Positions 5,810 to 8,278 of a stretch of 8,278 nt of DNA are shown in pieces. A program made the position numbers and the translations under genes. The DNA is taken from assembly GCA_002432025.1 (NCBI GenBank), contig DJFE01000019.1, positions 182,381-190,658 on the forward strand. The letters are read 5' to 3'. The number at the start of each line of letters is the position of its first letter. Position 1 is the stretch's first letter. This DNA is from Candidatus Avelusimicrobium stercoris. Its GTDB lineage: Bacteria > Elusimicrobiota > Elusimicrobia > Elusimicrobiales > Elusimicrobiaceae. Under the pieces are notes generated by a model. The model made no database searches. It worked only from the letters and a program-made list of their open reading frames with translations, and had not been told where the DNA came from.

Positions 5810-7531
5810 ATGAAATTATCAAACTATTATATTCCTACGTTAAAGGAAGCCCCCAAGGATGCGGATAACCTTTCCGCCAAATTAATGATTCGCGCCGGGC
5901 TCGTGCGCAAGTTGGGCAGTGGTCTCTATGAGTGGCTGCCACTCGGCTTTAAGGTGCTTAAAAAAGTAGAGCAAATCATCCGTGAGGAAATGAACCGCGC
6001 GGGCGCCAACGAAATTTGGATGCCGATTATCCAACCCAAAGAACTTTGGGAAGAAAGCGGCCGCTGGGAACACTTTGGCGACCAACTGTTAAAACTGGAA
6101 GACCGCAAGGGCGCGGGCTTCTGTGTTTCCCCCACCGCCGAGGAAGAAGTAACTGACCTTGTGCGCAAGGATTTATCTTCTTATAAGCAACTCCCGGTCT
6201 GTCTGTACCAATTTGCAACTAAATTCCGCGATGAAATCCGCCCCCGCTTTGGCGTGATGCGCTCCCGCGAGTTTTATATGAAGGACGCCTATTCCTTCGC
6301 CGCCACCGACCCACAGGCCGACGAGTGGTACAAAAAGATGTACGACGCCTATCAGCGCATTTTTACGCGCTGCGGCTTCAAATTTAAAGCCGTGGAAGCC
6401 GACACCGGGGCCATCGGCGGGAATTTTTCCCACGAGTTTATGGTACTGGCCGACAACGGCGAAGACGCTATCGCGGATTCCGACTGCGGTTACGCCGCCA
6501 ATACGGAAAAAGCCGCCGTCAAATGCCCGGAATTTCCGCCCGTAAACGAAGCCGAACTCTTGCCTATGGAAAAGGTAGCCACCCCCAAGGCTTATACTAT
6601 TGAAGATGTGGCAGCAATGTTAAATGTGCCGACCTCCAAACTGATTAAACTCCTCCTCTTTATGGCGGACGGTAAACCCGTGGTAGCCTTAATGCGTGGC
6701 GACCACGAACTTAACGAGCCCAAATTCCGCGCGTTCTTAAAATGCACCGAACTGGTAAAGGCCGACGAGGAAACCTATACCAAGGTTACGGGTTCCTTTG
6801 TAGGGTTTGCGGGCGCGCAAGGTTTAAAGGAAAAACACCCCGAACTGCCCATTTACGCCGATAACTATGTAAAGGGCGTGATTAACGGCGTGTCCGGCGG
6901 GAACGAAAAGGACGTGCATATGAAGAACATTACCCCCCTGCGCGATATTAAGGTAGATGCGTATTGCGATTTGAAGATTGCCTCCGCGGGCGATATTTGC
7001 CCCCATTGCGGCAAACCCTTTACGTTTACGCGCGGTATTGAAGTAGGCCACGTTTTTAAACTGGGCACCAAATACTCCAAGGCGATGAACGCCACTTTCT
7101 TGGACGAAACCCAAAAGGCCCAACCAATGATTATGGGTTGCTACGGCATTGGCGTAGGCCGCGTGGTGGCTGCCGCCATTGAGCAGTCTCACGACGACAA
7201 CGGTATTATTTGGCCCGCTCCGTTGGCTCCGTTTGATGTGGCCCTTGTCGCCATTGATTACCACTCCAACCCCGATGTTAAAAAGCACGCGGACGAAATT
7301 TGCGCCGCCTTGGAAGCCAAAGGGTTAGAGGTGCTGCTGGACGACCGCGACGAACGCGCCGGGATTAAGTTTAAAGATATGGACCTCATCGGCCTGCCGC
7401 ACCGCTTGGTGGTCAGCAGCCGCACGGTGAAGGACGGCCAATGCGAATATAAAAAGCGAACCGATAAAGAAGCCGTCCGCTGGAACCTGTCCGAAGCGGT
7501 GGAAAAATTATTAGCCGCCACGGGCAAATAA
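5810..7531 (+). CDS. proS: Prolyl-tRNA synthetase, bacterial type with insertion editing domain
   Basis: ProS charges tRNA-Pro with proline in the cytosol. The 573-residue length is that of the bacterial form, which carries an editing (INS) domain between class II motifs 2 and 3. Visible in order are the N-terminal SNYYIPTLKEAP, motif 1 region GLYEWLPLGFKVLKK (38-52), SPTAEEE (107-113), motif 2 FRDEIRPRFGVMRSREF (139-155), the INS domain at about 220-405 with Lys280 in the segment where editing lysines of the family lie, CPHCGKP (397-403), GIEVGHVFKLGTKYS (409-423), and motif 3 MGCYGIGVGR (442-451) with its Arg451. The C-terminal anticodon-binding domain covers about 474-570 with LDDRDERAGIKFKD (510-523). 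It is the last gene of the + strand cluster and ends just before a strong terminator. Placement after rseP and ispG is a known arrangement in other phyla. Confidence 0.98.
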   Translation: MKLSNYYIPTLKEAPKDADNLSAKLMIRAGLVRKLGSGLYEWLPLGFKVLKKVEQIIREEMNRAGANEIWMPIIQPKELWEESGRWEHFGDQLLKLEDRKGAGFCVSPTAEEEVTDLVRKDLSSYKQLPVCLYQFATKFRDEIRPRFGVMRSREFYMKDAYSFAATDPQADEWYKKMYDAYQRIFTRCGFKFKAVEADTGAIGGNFSHEFMVLADNGEDAIADSDCGYAANTEKAAVKCPEFPPVNEAELLPMEKVATPKAYTIEDVAAMLNVPTSKLIKLLLFMADGKPVVALMRGDHELNEPKFRAFLKCTELVKADEETYTKVTGSFVGFAGAQGLKEKHPELPIYADNYVKGVINGVSGGNEKDVHMKNITPLRDIKVDAYCDLKIASAGDICPHCGKPFTFTRGIEVGHVFKLGTKYSKAMNATFLDETQKAQPMIMGCYGIGVGRVVAAAIEQSHDDNGIIWPAPLAPFDVALVAIDYHSNPDVKKHADEICAALEAKGLEVLLDDRDERAGIKFKDMDLIGLPHRLVVSSRTVKDGQCEYKKRTDKEAVRWNLSEAVEKLLAATGK

Positions 7532-7546
7532 AGTTATTTGAGTATG

Positions 7547-7579
7547 ACAAAAAACCCGGCCAAGCGCCGGGTTTTTTGT
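7547..7579. terminator. Bidirectional intrinsic terminator between proS and the prepilin gene
   Basis: A perfect 14-bp inverted repeat has arms 7547-7560 and 7566-7579 and a five-base loop (CAAGC). The GC core is CCCGGC with GCCGGG. Six A on the left and six T on the right give a U-tract to transcripts from either direction, so one hairpin serves proS on + (16 bases after its stop) and the convergent prepilin gene on - (23 bases after its stop). Confidence 0.93.
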
Positions 7580-7601
7580 GTGTATAAGACGCGCACCCCA
7601 A

Positions 7602-8213
7602 TTACCGGGCACAATTAAAGTCGTAGGCTTCCGATGTGTGCCCCTCGCTATAACTATTATAAGTTTCTAATCCGGAAAAACTGGAACAAATGCGGTGTCC
7701 CAATTTGTCCTCCGTTCTTGTCCAACAGCGGTAGCAGGCGGACCCGTGGTATTTCTCTAAACTTAAATTGCGGATAACATCGGTACATTTAATAGCAATA
7801 GAGCCTTTGTAATTAATAACCGTACACGAAATTTTGCCGTTTTCAGCCCCCATACCATTGGCAGAAATCCTGAAATCCGGCGGGAAGGAAACGGATAAAT
7901 TTTTAAAATTTCCATAATGGCCCGTCTGCATTTGCTTCACCTTTTGGGCCTCGTCCACGCCACGTACTATGCCATACATCGCCGCCATACGGCTTACGCC
8001 CACCGCCACCCGGTACTCTGGCACCGCATACGCCGCCAAAATGCCAATAATTAAAACAACTACCAACAGTTCTATAAGGGTAAAGCCACGGCTTACAGAG
8101 GAGTAGTTGTTGCCGTCATCCTGGAACGTTGTAGTCCAGGATGACGATGTAAAACAACCTTTTTCTTTACCTCCCAATAACCCACCTAATCGGCCCATAC
8201 ACGCGTTTTTCAT
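7602..8213 (-). CDS. Type IV prepilin-like (pseudopilin) protein with long leader
   Basis: From ATG 8213 the product has 203 residues. It contains a class III prepilin signal, RGFTLIELLVV, with predicted cleavage after Gly43 and the conserved Glu at mature position 5 (Glu48), then one hydrophobic helix to about residue 66. PilD-like prepilin peptidase should cleave and methylate it, and the mature 160-residue protein would enter a type IV pilus or type II secretion-like filament. The mature domain has six cysteines (130, 143, 160, 163, 176, 201), suggesting disulfides. The 43-residue leader is far longer than usual and includes GRLGGLLGGKEKG and a translated palindrome (residues 23-34). An in-frame ATG at 8225 is possible, but 8213 has GGTGGG four bases upstream. 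No start codon lies between the palindrome and the signal. No pilus assembly gene is adjacent. Whether it is a major or minor pilin is unknown. Confidence 0.86.
   Translation of the reverse strand: MKNACMGRLGGLLGGKEKGCFTSSSWTTTFQDDGNNYSSVSRGFTLIELLVVVLIIGILAAYAVPEYRVAVGVSRMAAMYGIVRGVDEAQKVKQMQTGHYGNFKNLSVSFPPDFRISANGMGAENGKISCTVINYKGSIAIKCTDVIRNLSLEKYHGSACYRCWTRTEDKLGHRICSSFSGLETYNSYSEGHTSEAYDFNCAR
8114..8146. repeat. 33-bp palindromic element inside the prepilin leader
   Basis: Perfect 12-bp arms CGTCATCCTGGA (8114-8125) and TCCAGGATGACG (8135-8146) flank a nine-base centre. The length of 33 is a multiple of three and the element is read through in the prepilin frame without a stop, giving SSSWTTTFQDDG. 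It resembles in kind the palindromic elements found inside genes of Rickettsia and Wolbachia. Whether other copies exist in this genome cannot be seen from the window. Confidence 0.8.
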
Positions 8214-8224
8214 TACACCCACCA

Positions 8225-8264
8225 TTTTTGATAAATTTTGCTACAACTCAAAATTTATCAAAAA
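8225..8264. repeat. 16-bp AT-rich inverted repeat at the prepilin start
   Basis: Perfect arms TTTTTGATAAATTTTG (8225-8240) and its complement (8249-8264) flank an eight-base loop. The repeat ends at the A of the alternative prepilin start codon (8225) and 11 bases before ATG 8213. It is not followed by T on either strand in the sense needed for a terminator. It may be an operator or an mRNA hairpin. Its role is unknown. Confidence 0.75.
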
Positions 8265-8278
8265 AAAAAACGAGTCAA
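8252..8278 (-). promoter_or_regulatory. Possible prepilin promoter with a T11 spacer
   Basis: Reading the - strand, TTGACT (8278-8273) matches the -35 consensus at five of six positions, and TGATAAATT (8260-8252) resembles an extended -10 with TAAATT at 8257-8252. Eleven T (8270-8260) fill most of the 15-base spacer, two bases shorter than optimal. The window ends at the -35, so upstream context is missing. The -10 match is only four of six, so the call is tentative. Confidence 0.35.

Noticed and set aside
8225..8264. The AT-rich hairpin as an intrinsic terminator
   Set aside because: On neither strand is the stem followed by a T-run. The homopolymer is A after the stem on + and T before the stem on -.

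Overview
The window carries a bacterial isoprenoid and envelope-lipid cluster on the + strand, followed by one type IV prepilin-like gene on the - strand. The order uppS, alkD-like, cdsA, dxr, rseP, ispG, proS resembles the uppS-cdsA-dxr-rseP-(ispG)-proS arrangement known from Firmicutes and several other phyla. The - strand prepilin has a GFTLIELLVVVLIIGILAA-type N-terminus and an unusually long leader. That style is abundant in Elusimicrobiota (Elusimicrobium and gut relatives), so I infer a member of that phylum. This is inference from gene style, not from a marker phylogeny.

Layout. Positions 1-99 hold no gene I can assign, only the probable uppS promoter. uppS (100-798) overlaps an AlkD-like DNA alkylation repair gene (795-1511) by ATGA. 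A 51-bp gap with a probable second promoter leads to cdsA (1563-2384), which overlaps dxr (2381-3580) by ATGA. An 8-bp gap follows, then rseP (3589-4710), whose last 14 nt overlap ispG (4697-5779). A 30-bp gap leads to proS (5810-7531). A perfect 14-bp inverted repeat with A and T flanks (7547-7579) is a bidirectional terminator shared by proS and the convergent prepilin gene (8213-7602). The last ~50 bases hold an 11-base A/T homopolymer and a 16-bp inverted repeat in front of the prepilin start.

How the genes work together. Dxr and IspG are two steps of the MEP pathway that makes C5 isoprenoid units. UppS condenses those units into undecaprenyl diphosphate, the carrier for cell-wall glycans. 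CdsA makes CDP-diacylglycerol for phospholipids. RseP is an intramembrane site-2 protease, probably of envelope stress signalling or signal-peptide clearance. ProS is prolyl-tRNA synthetase. The AlkD-like protein is the functional outsider.

The main points for a second look are these. (1) uppS and cdsA each have the hexamer TAAAAT exactly 12 nt before ATG and no Shine-Dalgarno, which suggests leaderless transcripts; rseP, ispG and proS have clear Shine-Dalgarno sites. (2) Dxr has proline at two positions next to active-site motifs. (3) The prepilin leader contains a 33-bp, in-frame palindromic element. (4) A T11 tract in the likely prepilin promoter could allow phase variation. I see no CRISPR array, tRNA, rRNA or insertion sequence.
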